Shown: positions 1 to 11,852 of the stretch, in pieces
Layout: each line of letters starts with the position of its first letter
Position numbering within the stretch: position 1 is the stretch's first letter
Assembly (NCBI RefSeq): GCF_040702505.1
Contig: NZ_JBFBLC010000002.1
Coordinates: 848,836-912,835, forward strand
Length of the DNA stretch: 64,000 nt
Source of the DNA: Terrabacter sp040702505
Lineage (GTDB): Bacteria > Actinomycetota > Actinomycetes > Actinomycetales > Dermatophilaceae
Direction of reading: 5' to 3'
Program-made: the position numbers and the translations under genes
Notes under the pieces: generated by a model
What the model was told of the DNA's origin: nothing
What the model saw: the letters and a program-made list of their open reading frames with translations, nothing else
Database searches by the model: none

Positions 1-1145
1 CGCAGGAGGTGGACGGTGGTGTCGTCCTCGCCGAAGGTGAGGTCGGTGCCGACCTCGTTGACGACCTGCAGGTCGCTGCCCTTGCGCGCGAACTTGGCGC
101 GGGCGTGGTCCATGACGGACCCGTTCACGTCGCCCGTCTCGGCGGCGAAGCTGACGATCAGCGGGGCCGTGGCACCACGAGCGGTACGCGCCTCGACGAG
201 CCCGCGCACGATGTCGGGGTTCTCGACGAGCTCGACGCGCAGGCCTGCCTGCGGGTCCGACGACTTCTTGATCTTGCTACCGCTCACCGACGCGGGCCGG
301 AAGTCGGCCGGTGCGGCGGCCATGACGACGACGTCGGCCCCGCCGGCCGCCGCCTCGACGGCGTGCTGCAGCTCCAGCGTGGTCTCGACCCGCTCGACGT
401 CGATGCCGTCGGGCACCGGGAGGGAGACGTTCGCCGCGACCAGCGTGACCTTGGCGCCGCGCTGGGCTGCGGCCCGGGCGATGGCCAGGCCCTGCTTGCC
501 CGACGAGCGGTTGCCGAGGAAGCGCACCGGGTCGAGCGGCTCGCGGGTGCCGCCGGCGGAGACGACGACACGGCGACCCTCGAGGTCACGCCGGCGCGGG
601 GCGGCCGCCCCGGAGGGGGAACCGTCGAGCAGCGCGAGGCACGCGGCATACAGCTCCTCGGGCTCGGGAAGCCGGCCGGCGCCGGAGTCCTTGCCGGTGA
701 GCCGGCCGACGGCCGGGTCGATGACGTGGGCGCCGCGCGACCGCAGCGTCGCCACGTTGGCCTGCGTGGCCGGGTGCTCCCACATCTCGGTGTGCATGGC
801 CGGCGCGAAGGCGACCGGGCAGCGGGCGGTGAGCAGCGTGTTGGTGAGCAGGTCGTCCGCGAGGCCCGCCGCCGCCTTGGCCAGCAGGTCGGCCGTGGCG
901 GGCGCGACGACGACCAGGTCGGCGGACTGCCCGATGCGCACGTGAGGTACCTCGTGGACGGAGGTCCACACCTCGGTGCTCACCGGCTTGCCGGACAGGG
1001 CCGACCAGGTGGGCGCGCCGACGAACTGCAGGGCCGACGCGGTGGGCACGACCGTGACGTCGTGCCCGGCCTCGGTGAAGAGCCGGAGCAGCGAGCACGC
1101 CTTGTAGGCGGCGATGCCGCCGCCCACCCCGAGTACGACGCGCAT
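1..1145 (-). CDS. coaBC: CoaBC (Dfp), coenzyme A synthesis, 3' part missing
   Basis: Bifunctional cytosolic flavoprotein: the CoaB half ligates cysteine to 4'-phosphopantothenate (CTP-dependent) and the CoaC half decarboxylates the product. The ATG at 1145 opens the FMN-binding fold (GGGIAAYK, residues 8-15). The likely catalytic His is residue 68 in the HVRIG segment, and PAMHTEMW (115-122) is the substrate motif, with His where enterobacterial enzymes have Asn. The CoaB domain starts near residue 190 with SAGGTREPLDPVRF and GNRSSGKQG. About 381 codons are visible of a usual 400-420, so the C-terminus lies beyond the left window edge. It follows rpoZ by 26 bases and is the last gene seen of the mihF-gmk-rpoZ-coaBC run, an order also found in mycobacteria. 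Confidence 0.95.
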   Translation of the reverse strand, partial: MRVVLGVGGGIAAYKACSLLRLFTEAGHDVTVVPTASALQFVGAPTWSALSGKPVSTEVWTSVHEVPHVRIGQSADLVVVAPATADLLAKAAAGLADDLLTNTLLTARCPVAFAPAMHTEMWEHPATQANVATLRSRGAHVIDPAVGRLTGKDSGAGRLPEPEELYAACLALLDGSPSGAAAPRRRDLEGRRVVVSAGGTREPLDPVRFLGNRSSGKQGLAIARAAAQRGAKVTLVAANVSLPVPDGIDVERVETTLELQHAVEAAAGGADVVVMAAAPADFRPASVSGSKIKKSSDPQAGLRVELVENPDIVRGLVEARTARGATAPLIVSFAAETGDVNGSVMDHARAKFARKGSDLQVVNEVGTDLTFGEDDTTVHLL

Positions 1146-1171
1146 CGGCGGCCCCGGCTCCCGTGCCGTGC

Positions 1172-1435
1172 TCAGGCCTCGGTGGGCGTCGAGGTCAGCA
1201 GGCCCTCGTTGATCTCGCGCAGCGCGATCGACAGCGGCTTCTCGTGGACCTCGGTCTCGACGAGCGGGCCGACGTAGTCGAGCAGGCCCTCCTGCAGCTG
1301 CGAGTAGTAGGCGTTGATCTGGCGGGCGCGCTTGGCGGAGTAGATGACGAGCGCGTACTTCGAGTCGGCGGCGGTCAGGAGGTCGTCGATCGGCGGGTTG
1401 GTGATGCCGATGGGAGCAGCCTGGGTACCGGACAC
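1172..1435 (-). CDS. rpoZ: RNA polymerase omega subunit
   Basis: Small accessory subunit that helps beta-prime fold and join core RNA polymerase. The 87-residue product has the family signature: NPPIDDLLTAADSKYALVIY near the start, the KRARQIN box around residue 36, and EKPLSIALREINEG near the end. The length is normal for actinobacteria. It lies between gmk (100 bases upstream) and coaBC (26 bases downstream), the usual actinobacterial order, so it is probably co-transcribed from the promoter in front of mihF. Confidence 0.96.
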   Translation of the reverse strand: MSGTQAAPIGITNPPIDDLLTAADSKYALVIYSAKRARQINAYYSQLQEGLLDYVGPLVETEVHEKPLSIALREINEGLLTSTPTEA

Positions 1436-1535
1436 AGTGATCTCGTTTCGTTGGTTTCAGCGGGCGTGACGTGTGGTCGGCGAGGCCGGCCTGCTGTGGC
1501 AGGCGGCGCCACCGCGGCACACGACGAGGCGGGAC

Positions 1536-2156
1536 TCACCGGCTGGCGCGTCCCGATCTCATCAATGATACGAGTTCTTCGCTCGCGCGCCGAACATCGT
1601 CGTTGACGATGACCTCGTCGAACTCGGTCTGGGCGGCCAGCTCCTCGCGCGCGGTGGCGAGCCGGCGCTCCCGCTCCCCCTGGTCCTCGGTGCCGCGGCC
1701 GACGAGCCGGCGCACCAGCTCGTCCCAGCTCGGCGGGGCGAGGAACACGAAGAGGGCGTCGGGCCAGGTCTCACGCACCTGTCGCGCGCCCTGCAGGTCG
1801 ATCTCGAGGAGGGCGTCGCGGCCCTCCCGGATGGCGCGCTCCACGGGGCCGCGGGGGGTGCCGTACTTGGCGGCACCGTGCACGACGGCGTGCTCGAGGA
1901 ACTGCCCTGCCTCGACGAGTCGGTCGAACTCGTGGTCGTCGACGAAGTGGTAGTGCACGCCGTCGACCTCTCCGGGCCGCGGCCGACGCGTCGTCATCGA
2001 GACCGAGAACCAGACCCCGGGGAAGTGCGTGCGCACGTAGGCCGCGATCGTGCCCTTGCCCACGGCGGTCGGTCCGGCGAGCACCGTCAGCCGCCCGCGC
2101 CTGGACGGGTCGGAGTCGAGCTGCGGGCTGGCTGGCGGCGTCTGCTCGGCCGTCAT
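1536..2156 (-). CDS. gmk: Guanylate kinase
   Basis: Phosphorylates GMP to GDP with ATP. The P-loop GPTAVGKGT lies near residue 28. The GMP-binding region follows: SVSMTTRRPRPGEVDGVHYH, then the segment ending EIDLQGARQV. The lid and C-terminal helix (REELAAQTEFDEVIVNDD) are complete; about 206 residues is normal. The P-loop reads TAVGKGT where many enzymes have SGAGKGT. The ATG at 2156 shares one base with the mihF stop (TGATG), which implies translational coupling; a GTG one codon earlier (2159) is the alternative start. Confidence 0.95.
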   Translation of the reverse strand: MTAEQTPPASPQLDSDPSRRGRLTVLAGPTAVGKGTIAAYVRTHFPGVWFSVSMTTRRPRPGEVDGVHYHFVDDHEFDRLVEAGQFLEHAVVHGAAKYGTPRGPVERAIREGRDALLEIDLQGARQVRETWPDALFVFLAPPSWDELVRRLVGRGTEDQGERERRLATAREELAAQTEFDEVIVNDDVRRASEELVSLMRSGRASR

Positions 2157-2473
2157 CACTGCTTCTCGAAGCGCTGCAGCAGCGCCGCCACCTGGTTGGC
2201 CCCGAGCCCGCGGACGCGCCGGGACTCGGCGATGCCGACCTCGGCCATGATCGCCCGGGCGCGCACGCGGCCGACACCCGGCATCGACTCGAGCAGCTCG
2301 GTGACCTTCATCTTGCCGATGACCGCGTCGGTCCGGCCGTCCTCGAGGACCTCCGCGAGCGAGCCGCTGGAGTACTTCAGCCGGTTCTTGACCGCTGCCC
2401 GTTCCCGACGAGCGGCTGCAGCCTTCTCGAGTGCTGCAGCTCGCTGCTCAGGGGTCAGCGGTGGAAGCGCCAC
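2156..2473 (-). CDS. mihF: Actinobacterial integration host factor MihF
   Basis: Nucleoid-associated DNA-binding protein of the actinobacterial IHF family (mycobacterial mIHF, Streptomyces sIHF), unrelated to the E. coli IHF fold. The 105 residues show the family core: a basic helical N-terminus (residues 10-35) and a helix-two-turns-helix DNA-binding region, ESMPGVGRVRARAIMAEVGI, followed by RRVRGLGANQ. The GTG start at 2473 follows a GAGGAG ribosome binding site 10 bases upstream. It heads the mihF-gmk-rpoZ-coaBC run; a sigma-70-type promoter lies about 80 bases upstream. Confidence 0.95.
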   Translation of the reverse strand: MALPPLTPEQRAAALEKAAAARRERAAVKNRLKYSSGSLAEVLEDGRTDAVIGKMKVTELLESMPGVGRVRARAIMAEVGIAESRRVRGLGANQVAALLQRFEKQ

Positions 2474-2550
2474 GGTCTTCGGTCTCCTCGGTGCGTAGGA
2501 GAGCGCCCGGCGCCCCCCGTCGTTCTCGACGTCTGCGTTTGTCTCCGCCG

Positions 2551-2580
2551 AACCTAGCGATCCGTCCTCCTGCGCCGCAA
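2551..2580 (-). promoter_or_regulatory. Probable promoter for mihF-gmk-rpoZ-coaBC
   Basis: Read on the minus strand, TTGCGG (2580-2575) and TAGGTT (2556-2551) are separated by 18 bases, a reasonable housekeeping sigma match. It would give a leader of about 70 bases before the mihF GTG. Inferred from sequence only. Confidence 0.5.
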
Positions 2581-2635
2581 CGCGGGGTGCGTCGCGAGCA
2601 CGAGCGGGGGCCGTGCCCGGTGGCCGGCCCGCTCC

Positions 2636-3025
2636 TCACCGGGCGAGGTCGACCCCGCACGTCTCCCTGGCGTGCGTCTCGACCCGCTTCGCGGCGCTCT
2701 CGAAGGACTGCAGCTGGCGGGTGAGCGCGGCGAGGTCGGGCCGGGGCGCCGCGAACTTCTCGAACAGGGAGCGCAGGGAGGTCCAGTCGCCCTTGACCTC
2801 CGGTGGCGCGCTCGCCTCCACCTGCCGCACGGAGGCCACGAGGCGGGTCGCTGCCGCGGGGTCCTCGAGACCGTCCCCGGCGTCCTGCCACGCGGCCTGC
2901 GCGGACCCGAGCGCGTCGCAGTACGCCGTGGTGTCGTCGTCGTTGCAGCCGCCGAGGGGCAGCACGGCCAGGGCGAGGGCCGCGGCCGCCAGTGACGTCC
3001 CCCGAGCCCGCGCCGTCCCTCGCAT
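2636..3025 (-). CDS. Putative small lipoprotein
   Basis: About 129 residues beginning at the ATG at 3025: a short basic N-terminus (RGTARARG), a hydrophobic segment, and a lipobox ending LGGC near residue 28, followed by an Asp-rich stretch (NDDDTT). This predicts a lipid-anchored protein exported across the membrane. The remainder looks helical, with two further Cys residues (DYC-like near residue 35 and ETCGVD near the C-terminus) that could form a disulfide. An in-frame upstream start at 3073 exists but would put charged residues ahead of the signal. No family recognised. It lies between pyrF and mihF on the same strand and may be read from the pyr operon. Confidence 0.7.
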   Translation of the reverse strand: MRGTARARGTSLAAAALALAVLPLGGCNDDDTTAYCDALGSAQAAWQDAGDGLEDPAAATRLVASVRQVEASAPPEVKGDWTSLRSLFEKFAAPRPDLAALTRQLQSFESAAKRVETHARETCGVDLAR

Positions 3026-3106
3026 GCGCCCACCGTATGCCGTGTCGGCAGCCCCCGGGTCGGGCTCGCGCACGACGGGGCGGGCAGGTCTGCTCCGGCG
3101 AGGCAG

Positions 3107-3150
3107 CTCAGGGGCGGCTCAGGGGCGGCTCAGGGGCGACTCAGGGGCGT
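3107..3150. repeat. Four tandem copies of an 11-bp unit across the pyrF stop
   Basis: CTCAGGGGCGG is repeated four times head to tail (the last two copies end in A and T). The fourth copy contains the pyrF stop codon, so the array forms the immediate 3' flank of pyrF. Probably a slippage minisatellite. Confidence 0.85.
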
Positions 3151-3983
3151 GGCAGCGCCTCGGCCACCCGCGTGACCTGGGCGGCGAGACGCGCCGGGTC
3201 GGGGCCGGCGGCCAGGATCTCCCGGCTCGAGGAGGCGAGGACCTGGCCGCGAGCGGGCCCGAAGGTGGCCGCCAGCGACTCGAGCGTGCCGCCCTGGGCG
3301 CCGAACCCGGGTGCGAGCACCGGTGTCGCCGCCTCGACGAGGTCGAGGCCGAGGTCGCGCACGGCGTCGCCCACCGTCGCGCCGATGACGAGCCCGACGC
3401 TGCCGAGCTCGCCCCGCGCGCGGGCGGCGGCGTTGTCGTGGGCCGCCCCGCGGACGACGGAGCCGGCGACCGACTCGCCGTCGCGGACGGCGTGCTGCAC
3501 CCCGGCGCCCTCGGGGTTGGAGGTCAGCGCGAGCACGAAGAGGCCCCGGCCCGTCTGGTGCGCGAGGTCGATGGCCGGCCGCAGCGACTCGTAGCCGAGG
3601 AACGGGCTGACGGTCAGCGCGTCGGGTGGCGCGACGGCGTCCTTCCCGAGGAAGGCCTCGGCGTATGCCGTCATGGTCGAGCCGATGTCGCCGCGCTTGG
3701 CGTCGAGGATCGTCAGGGTGCCGGTCTCGCGCAGCTCGGTCAGCACCCGCTCGAGGACCGCGACGCCGCGGCTGCCGAAGACCTCGAAGAAGGCGGACTG
3801 CGGCTTGACGACCGCGACGCGTCCGGCGAACGCCTCGACGCAGGTCAGCGCGAACCGCTCGAGCCCGGCGAGGTCGTAGGACAGCCCCCAGGACTCGACG
3901 AGCCCCCGGTGCGGGTCGATGCCCGCACACAGCGGGCCGAGGGCCTGCATGGCGTCCTCGAGGCGCGCCCCGAATGCCTTCAT
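3141..3983 (-). CDS. pyrF: Orotidine-5'-phosphate decarboxylase
   Basis: Last step of UMP synthesis: decarboxylates OMP. The 280-residue protein is of the longer PyrF type common in actinobacteria and mycobacteria. Seen in it: CAGIDPHRG near residue 20, VVKPQSAFFE around 65, and the catalytic signature LDAKRGDIGSTM near residue 92 (Asp-Lys-Asp). Phosphate-binding TVSPFLGYESL and a late APGFGAQGG complete the barrel. The ATG at 3983 is preceded by an AAGGAGA ribosome binding site. It is 97 bases downstream of pyrD in the pyr operon; that gap holds a short direct repeat (CAGTACACCG / CAGTACGCCG) and no other gene. Confidence 0.96.
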   Translation of the reverse strand: MKAFGARLEDAMQALGPLCAGIDPHRGLVESWGLSYDLAGLERFALTCVEAFAGRVAVVKPQSAFFEVFGSRGVAVLERVLTELRETGTLTILDAKRGDIGSTMTAYAEAFLGKDAVAPPDALTVSPFLGYESLRPAIDLAHQTGRGLFVLALTSNPEGAGVQHAVRDGESVAGSVVRGAAHDNAAARARGELGSVGLVIGATVGDAVRDLGLDLVEAATPVLAPGFGAQGGTLESLAATFGPARGQVLASSSREILAAGPDPARLAAQVTRVAEALPRP

Positions 3984-4080
3984 CGGCGAGTCTCCTTCAC
4001 GTCGTGGGGCTGGGTCAGGCCGTGCGTGACACCCTGCAGTACACCGTGCAGTACGCCGTGCGGCCCGGTGCTGGTGCGCG

Positions 4081-5079
4081 TCACCGGTCGTGCGCGACGG
4101 CGACGGCGTCGGTGAACCGCTCGAAACCCTTGGCGCCCAGCAGGTCGGACAGCTCGCGCAGGACTCGCACCGGCGCCGACGGGTCGTTGAAGACGACCGT
4201 GCCGACCTGGATCGCGCTGGCTCCGGCCGCCACGAGCTCGAGGGCATCGCGCCCGGTGCGCACTCCCCCGACGCCGATGATCGGCACGGTCGGGATGCGC
4301 CCCTCGAACATCGCCTGGCGCACCTGCCAGATGGCCCGGACGGCCACCGGCCGGATGCCCGGGCCCGAGAGACCGCCGGTGACACCACCGAGCTGCGGCC
4401 GCAGCCGGTCGGTGTCGATGACCATGCCGAGCAGCGTGTTGATCATCGTCAGGCCGTCGGCGCCGGCCTCGACGCAGGCCGAGGCGATCGTCGTGATGTC
4501 GGTGACATCGGGGCTCAGCTTGGCGAAGATCGGGATGTCTCGCGGCAGCTGCTCGCGCACGAGGCCGATGACCCCCGCGGAGGCCATCGGGTCGCACGCG
4601 AAGACGAGCCCGCGGTTGGCGACGTTGGGGCACGAGATGTTGACCTCGACGCCGACGACGGAGTCGAAGGCGCGGCTGGCCCGGAGCGTGGCCGCCACGT
4701 GGGCGTACTCGGCGCTCGAGCTACCGGCGATGGACGGCAGCACGCGGGCGCCGACCGACGCAAGCCACGGCAGGTCCTCCTCGACGAAGGCGTCGATCCC
4801 GGGCCCCTGGAGGCCGATCGAGTTGAGCATGCCCGACGGCGTCTCGGCCATGCGCGGGGTGCCCCGGCCCGAGCGCGGGTCGGCCATGACCGACTTGGTG
4901 ACGAAGGCACCGAGGTCCCCCACGTCGAAGAAGCGGTGCAGCTCCTTGCCGTTGGCCGCGCAGCCGGAGGCCGTCATCAGCGGGTTTGGCAGTCGGCGAC
5001 CACCACCGAGGTCGACCGACATGTCGACGTCGAGACCGGCAGAGCGACCGCCAGCAAGGTCCACGGACAGCTCGGTCAT
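4081..5079 (-). CDS. pyrD: Dihydroorotate dehydrogenase, class 1B catalytic subunit
   Basis: Oxidises dihydroorotate to orotate with FMN. The neighbouring PyrK passes electrons on, so this is the NAD-linked class 1B type. The 332 residues include PLMTASGCAANGKE near residue 34, NSIGLQGPG around 86, and VNISCPNV near 155, where Cys is the catalytic base of class 1 enzymes. FMN-phosphate motifs follow: IIGVGGVRTG and GASAIQVGT. The start overlaps the pyrK stop by one base (TGATG). The first 20 residues, before the second SVDLGG segment, look duplicated and are probably a dispensable N-terminal extension. Confidence 0.95.
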   Translation of the reverse strand: MTELSVDLAGGRSAGLDVDMSVDLGGGRRLPNPLMTASGCAANGKELHRFFDVGDLGAFVTKSVMADPRSGRGTPRMAETPSGMLNSIGLQGPGIDAFVEEDLPWLASVGARVLPSIAGSSSAEYAHVAATLRASRAFDSVVGVEVNISCPNVANRGLVFACDPMASAGVIGLVREQLPRDIPIFAKLSPDVTDITTIASACVEAGADGLTMINTLLGMVIDTDRLRPQLGGVTGGLSGPGIRPVAVRAIWQVRQAMFEGRIPTVPIIGVGGVRTGRDALELVAAGASAIQVGTVVFNDPSAPVRVLRELSDLLGAKGFERFTDAVAVAHDR

Positions 5080-5965
5080 CAGTGACCACCCACTTTCGGC
5101 GCGCCTACACAGTCGTCCGGGACGCGGGCGTGACGGCCCTCGAAGGCCTCCCAGCGAACCCGGTCGCCCCGGAAGACCGGTCCCTCGACGCACGAGCGGA
5201 CCATGCGCGTCCTGCCGTCGGAGCCGACGACCGGCATGACGCACGTCATGCACACCCCGACACCACAGGCCATCGACTCCTCGACCGCGACCTGGGCGAC
5301 GGCTCCGTGCGCCCGGGCCACCCGCGTGACCGACTCGAGCATGCCCATCGGGCCACACGCGTACACGACTCCCGCGTGCGTGCGGTCGATGATCTCGGGG
5401 AGCGGGTCGCTGACCCATCCCCGCTGTCCGGCGGAGCCGTCGTCGGTGGTCACCGTGACGCCGTCGCAGCTGCGGCGCGCCTCGACGACGCCGAAGAGGC
5501 GGTCCTCGCTCGCGGCGCCGAGCACCATCTCGACGTGGCAGCCGCGCTCGCGCAGCTCGCCGGCGAGCCAGAAGAGCGGTGCGCTGCCGTAGCCGCCGCC
5601 GACGAGCACGCACGCGACCGGCTCGGTCGGCAGCGGGAAGGCCTTGCCCAGCGGGCCGACGACGTCGATGGTGTCGTGGGGCGCACGCTCCACGATCCAG
5701 CGGGTGCCGACGCCCACGGCGGAGACGACGATCTCGACCGTTCCGCCGTAGGTGCCGCTCGGGCTGACCTTGTGGATCGAGAACGAGCGGCGCAGCAGGT
5801 TGCCCGACGTCTCGTCGCCCACGGCGAGCGCGACGAACTGGCCCGGGCGGGCGAGCTCGGCGACACCGGGTGCGACGAGGGTGAGGTGCTGGTAGGCCCC
5901 GACCCGCCGGGTGGCGATGACCTCGGCGACCTCCTGGGTCACCCGGGCCCGGATCGCGCGCTCGC

Positions 5966-5969
<4 letters not shown>
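5079..5969 (-). CDS. pyrK: Dihydroorotate dehydrogenase electron-transfer subunit
   Basis: FAD and [2Fe-2S] protein that transfers electrons from PyrD to NAD+. The order is: N-terminal barrel with PGQFVAL and RRSFSIHK (FAD binding, about residues 45-75), a nucleotide-binding half with VLVGGGYGSAP near residue 130 and YACGPMGML near 215, and a C-terminal cysteine cluster, CGVGVCMTC plus a later Cys, that holds the iron-sulfur cluster. The length of 296 residues is slightly longer than the usual 250-280. The start overlaps the carB stop (ATGA) and the stop overlaps pyrD, so the three are translationally coupled. Confidence 0.95.
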
Positions 5970-9297
<3,328 letters not shown>

Positions 9298-9298
<1 letters not shown>

Positions 9299-10509
9299 CA
9301 GGCGCTGACCTCCGTGGTCTGGTGGGTGGTCTGTCGGTCGGTCATGAGCTCGAGGAAGCGGTCGAAGAGGTAGGCGGCGTCGTGCGGGCCGGCCGCGGCC
9401 TCGGGGTGGTACTGCACCGAGTAGGCAGGCAGGTCAAGGCATTCCAGGCCCTCCACGACGTCGTCGTTGAGGCACACGTGGGAGACGCGGACGCGGCCGT
9501 ATGCCGTGTCGCTCTCCCTGTCGAGGGGCGCGTCCACCGCGAAGCCGTGGTTGTGGGCGGTGACCTCGACCTTGCCGGTGGTGCGGTCCATCACCGGCTG
9601 GTTGATGCCGCGGTGGCCATACTTCAGCTTGTAGGTGCCGAAGCCGAGGGCCCGGCCGAGGAGCTGGTTGCCGAAGCAGATGCCGAAGAACGGGATGCGC
9701 CGGTCGAGGACCTCGCGCAGCAGCGCCACCTCGTGCTCGGCGGTGGCCGGGTCGCCGGGGCCGTTCGAGAAGAAGACCCCGTCGGGGCCGGACTCGCCCA
9801 CGGCGAGGACGTCCTCGATCGTCGCGGTCGCAGGCAGCACGTGCACCTCGATGCCGCGCTGCGCCATGAGGGCCGGGGTCATCGCCTTGATCCCCAGGTC
9901 GACGGCAGCGACGGTGAAGCGCTTCTCGCCGACGGCCGGGACGGCATACGGCTCAGTGGTGCTGACCTCGGCGGCGAGGGCGGAACCGGCCATCTGGGGG
10001 CTGGTGCGGACCGCCTCGAGAAGCTCGGCCTCGGGGCGGGCGGCGGCCTCACCGCTGAAGATCCCGACGCGCATGGCACCCCGCTCGCGCAGGTGGCGGG
10101 TCAGCGCGCGGGTGTCGAGGTCGCAGATGCCGACGACGCCCTGGTGGACCAGCTCGTCCTCGAGGTCACGGCTAGCGCGCCAGTTGGACGAGCGGATGGC
10201 GGGGTCGCGCACCACGTAGCCGGCGACCCAGATGCGGGTGCTCTCGTCGTCCTCGGTGTTGACGCCGGTGTTGCCCACATGCGGGGCGGTCATGACGATG
10301 ACCTGCCGGTGGTAGCTCGGGTCGGTCAGGGTCTCCTGGTAGCCCGTCATGCCGGTGGAGAAGACCGCCTCACCGACCGTCTCCCCGATGGCGCCGTAGG
10401 AGGCCCCGCGGAAGGTGCGGCCGTCTTCGAGGACGAGGGTGGCGGCCTCTCGGACGCGGCGCGTCCTGCCGTCCCGGTCGGGCACGGTCAACGGTGTCTG
10501 GGTGGTCAC
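9298..10509 (-). CDS. carA: Carbamoyl-phosphate synthase small (glutaminase) subunit
   Basis: Hydrolyses glutamine and sends ammonia to CarB. The 403-residue product has the CPSase small-chain N-domain (LEDGRTFRG, FSTGMTGYQE, DPSYHRQ) and a C-terminal class I amidotransferase: FGICFGNQLLGRALG carries the nucleophile Cys, and HNHGFAVD and QYHPEAAAGP supply the His and Glu. The nucleophile elbow has Asn where E. coli has His, as is common in actinobacteria. The GTG start at 10509 overlaps the pyrC stop (GTGA). Mycobacteria carry a small membrane-protein gene between pyrC and carA; here there is none. Confidence 0.97.
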
Positions 10510-11852
10510 AGGTCTGCTCCCGAGGTCGTCGCGTTCGTCAGTTCTCGTTCGGTGTCCCGGCCGTCCCCGTCGTTGCGGACGTCGTGGGTGACACGGCCCC
10601 GGTGGACCGTCGCGAGGACGGCTCCGCGCAGGGTGCGCCCGTGCCACGGGTTGTTGCGCGAGCGGCTGCGGCTCGCGGCGGCATCGACCGTGACCTCTCG
10701 GTCGGGGTCGACGAGGGTGATGTGGGCGGGGCTGCCGACGGCGAGCTCCCCTCCCTGGTGGGCGAGTCCGCCGATGCGGGCCGGTGCGGTCGACATGACC
10801 CGCGCGACGTCGGCCCAGTCGAGCAGGCCCGGCCGCACCATGACGTCGCTGACGACCGACAGTGCCGTCTCGAGGCCGAGCATGCCGAACGCCGCGTCGA
10901 CGAAGGCGTGCTCCTTGTCGTGCCGGGCGTGCGGGGCGTGGTCGGTGGCGACCGCGTCGATGGTGCCGTCGGCTAGGGCAGCCCGCAGGGCCTCGACGTC
11001 CTCCGTTGGACGCAGCGGCGGGTTGACCTTGTAGACGGGGTCGTAGCCGAGCAGCAGGTCGGTGGTTAGGGCCAGGTGGTGTGGCGTGACCTCGGCCGTG
11101 ACGGCGATGCCCTGGGCCTTGGCCCACCGGATCACCTCGACCGTGCCGGCCGTCGACACGTGGGCGACGTGGACCCGCGAGCCGGTGTGGCGCGCGAGCA
11201 TGACGTCGCGGGCCACGATGGACTCCTCGGCGATGCCCGGCCATCCGGGCAGGCCGAGGCGGCCCGACACCTCGCCCTCGTGGCAGCAGGCCTCACGGCC
11301 GGCGAGACGCGGGTCCTGCGAGTGCTGGCTGACGACGCCCCCGAAAGGCTTGATGTACTCGAGCGCCCGGCGCATGATGCGGGCGTCGTGGACGCAGTGG
11401 CCGTCGTCGCTGAAGACGCGGACCTTGGCCCGGGACCGGGCCATGAGGCCGAGCTCGGCGAGCTCGGCTCCCTCGAGGCCCTTGGTCACGGCGCCGACGG
11501 GGACGACCTCGGTGAGGCCGCAGGCGCGGCCGAGGTCGAGGACGCGTTCGGCGGCCTCCGCGGTGTCGGTGACGGGGTTGGTGTTGGCCATGGCGAAGAC
11601 GGCGGTGAAGCCACCGGCCGCGGCGGCCGCCGAGCCGGTCGCGATGGTCTCGGCGTCCTCGCGGCCCGGCTCGCGCAGGTGGACGTGCAGGTCGACGAGA
11701 CCGGGCAGCGCGACGAGTCCGTCGGCGTCGAGCACCTCGGCGTCGCGCGGGGCGGCCACGCTGCCGACCTCGGTGATGACGCCGTCCTCGACGAGCAGGT
11801 CGGCCGCCTCGGCCCCGAGGAGGCGGGCACCGCGGATCAGGAGGCGGGTCAT
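10506..11852 (-). CDS. pyrC: Dihydroorotase
   Basis: Zinc amidohydrolase that cyclises carbamoyl aspartate to dihydroorotate. At 448 residues it is the long class I type, which often pairs with PyrB in actinobacteria. Metal-binding DLHVHLREPG lies near residue 58. Further signatures are TNPVTD, the catalytic-loop region near DDGHCVHD, HVAHVSTAGT, and ATDHAPHARHDKE with the catalytic Asp and His. The ATG at 11852 overlaps the pyrB stop (ATGA). The C-terminal 15 residues, rich in Arg, Asp and Thr, look like an unstructured tail. Confidence 0.96.
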   Translation of the reverse strand: MTRLLIRGARLLGAEAADLLVEDGVITEVGSVAAPRDAEVLDADGLVALPGLVDLHVHLREPGREDAETIATGSAAAAAGGFTAVFAMANTNPVTDTAEAAERVLDLGRACGLTEVVPVGAVTKGLEGAELAELGLMARSRAKVRVFSDDGHCVHDARIMRRALEYIKPFGGVVSQHSQDPRLAGREACCHEGEVSGRLGLPGWPGIAEESIVARDVMLARHTGSRVHVAHVSTAGTVEVIRWAKAQGIAVTAEVTPHHLALTTDLLLGYDPVYKVNPPLRPTEDVEALRAALADGTIDAVATDHAPHARHDKEHAFVDAAFGMLGLETALSVVSDVMVRPGLLDWADVARVMSTAPARIGGLAHQGGELAVGSPAHITLVDPDREVTVDAAASRSRSRNNPWHGRTLRGAVLATVHRGRVTHDVRNDGDGRDTERELTNATTSGADL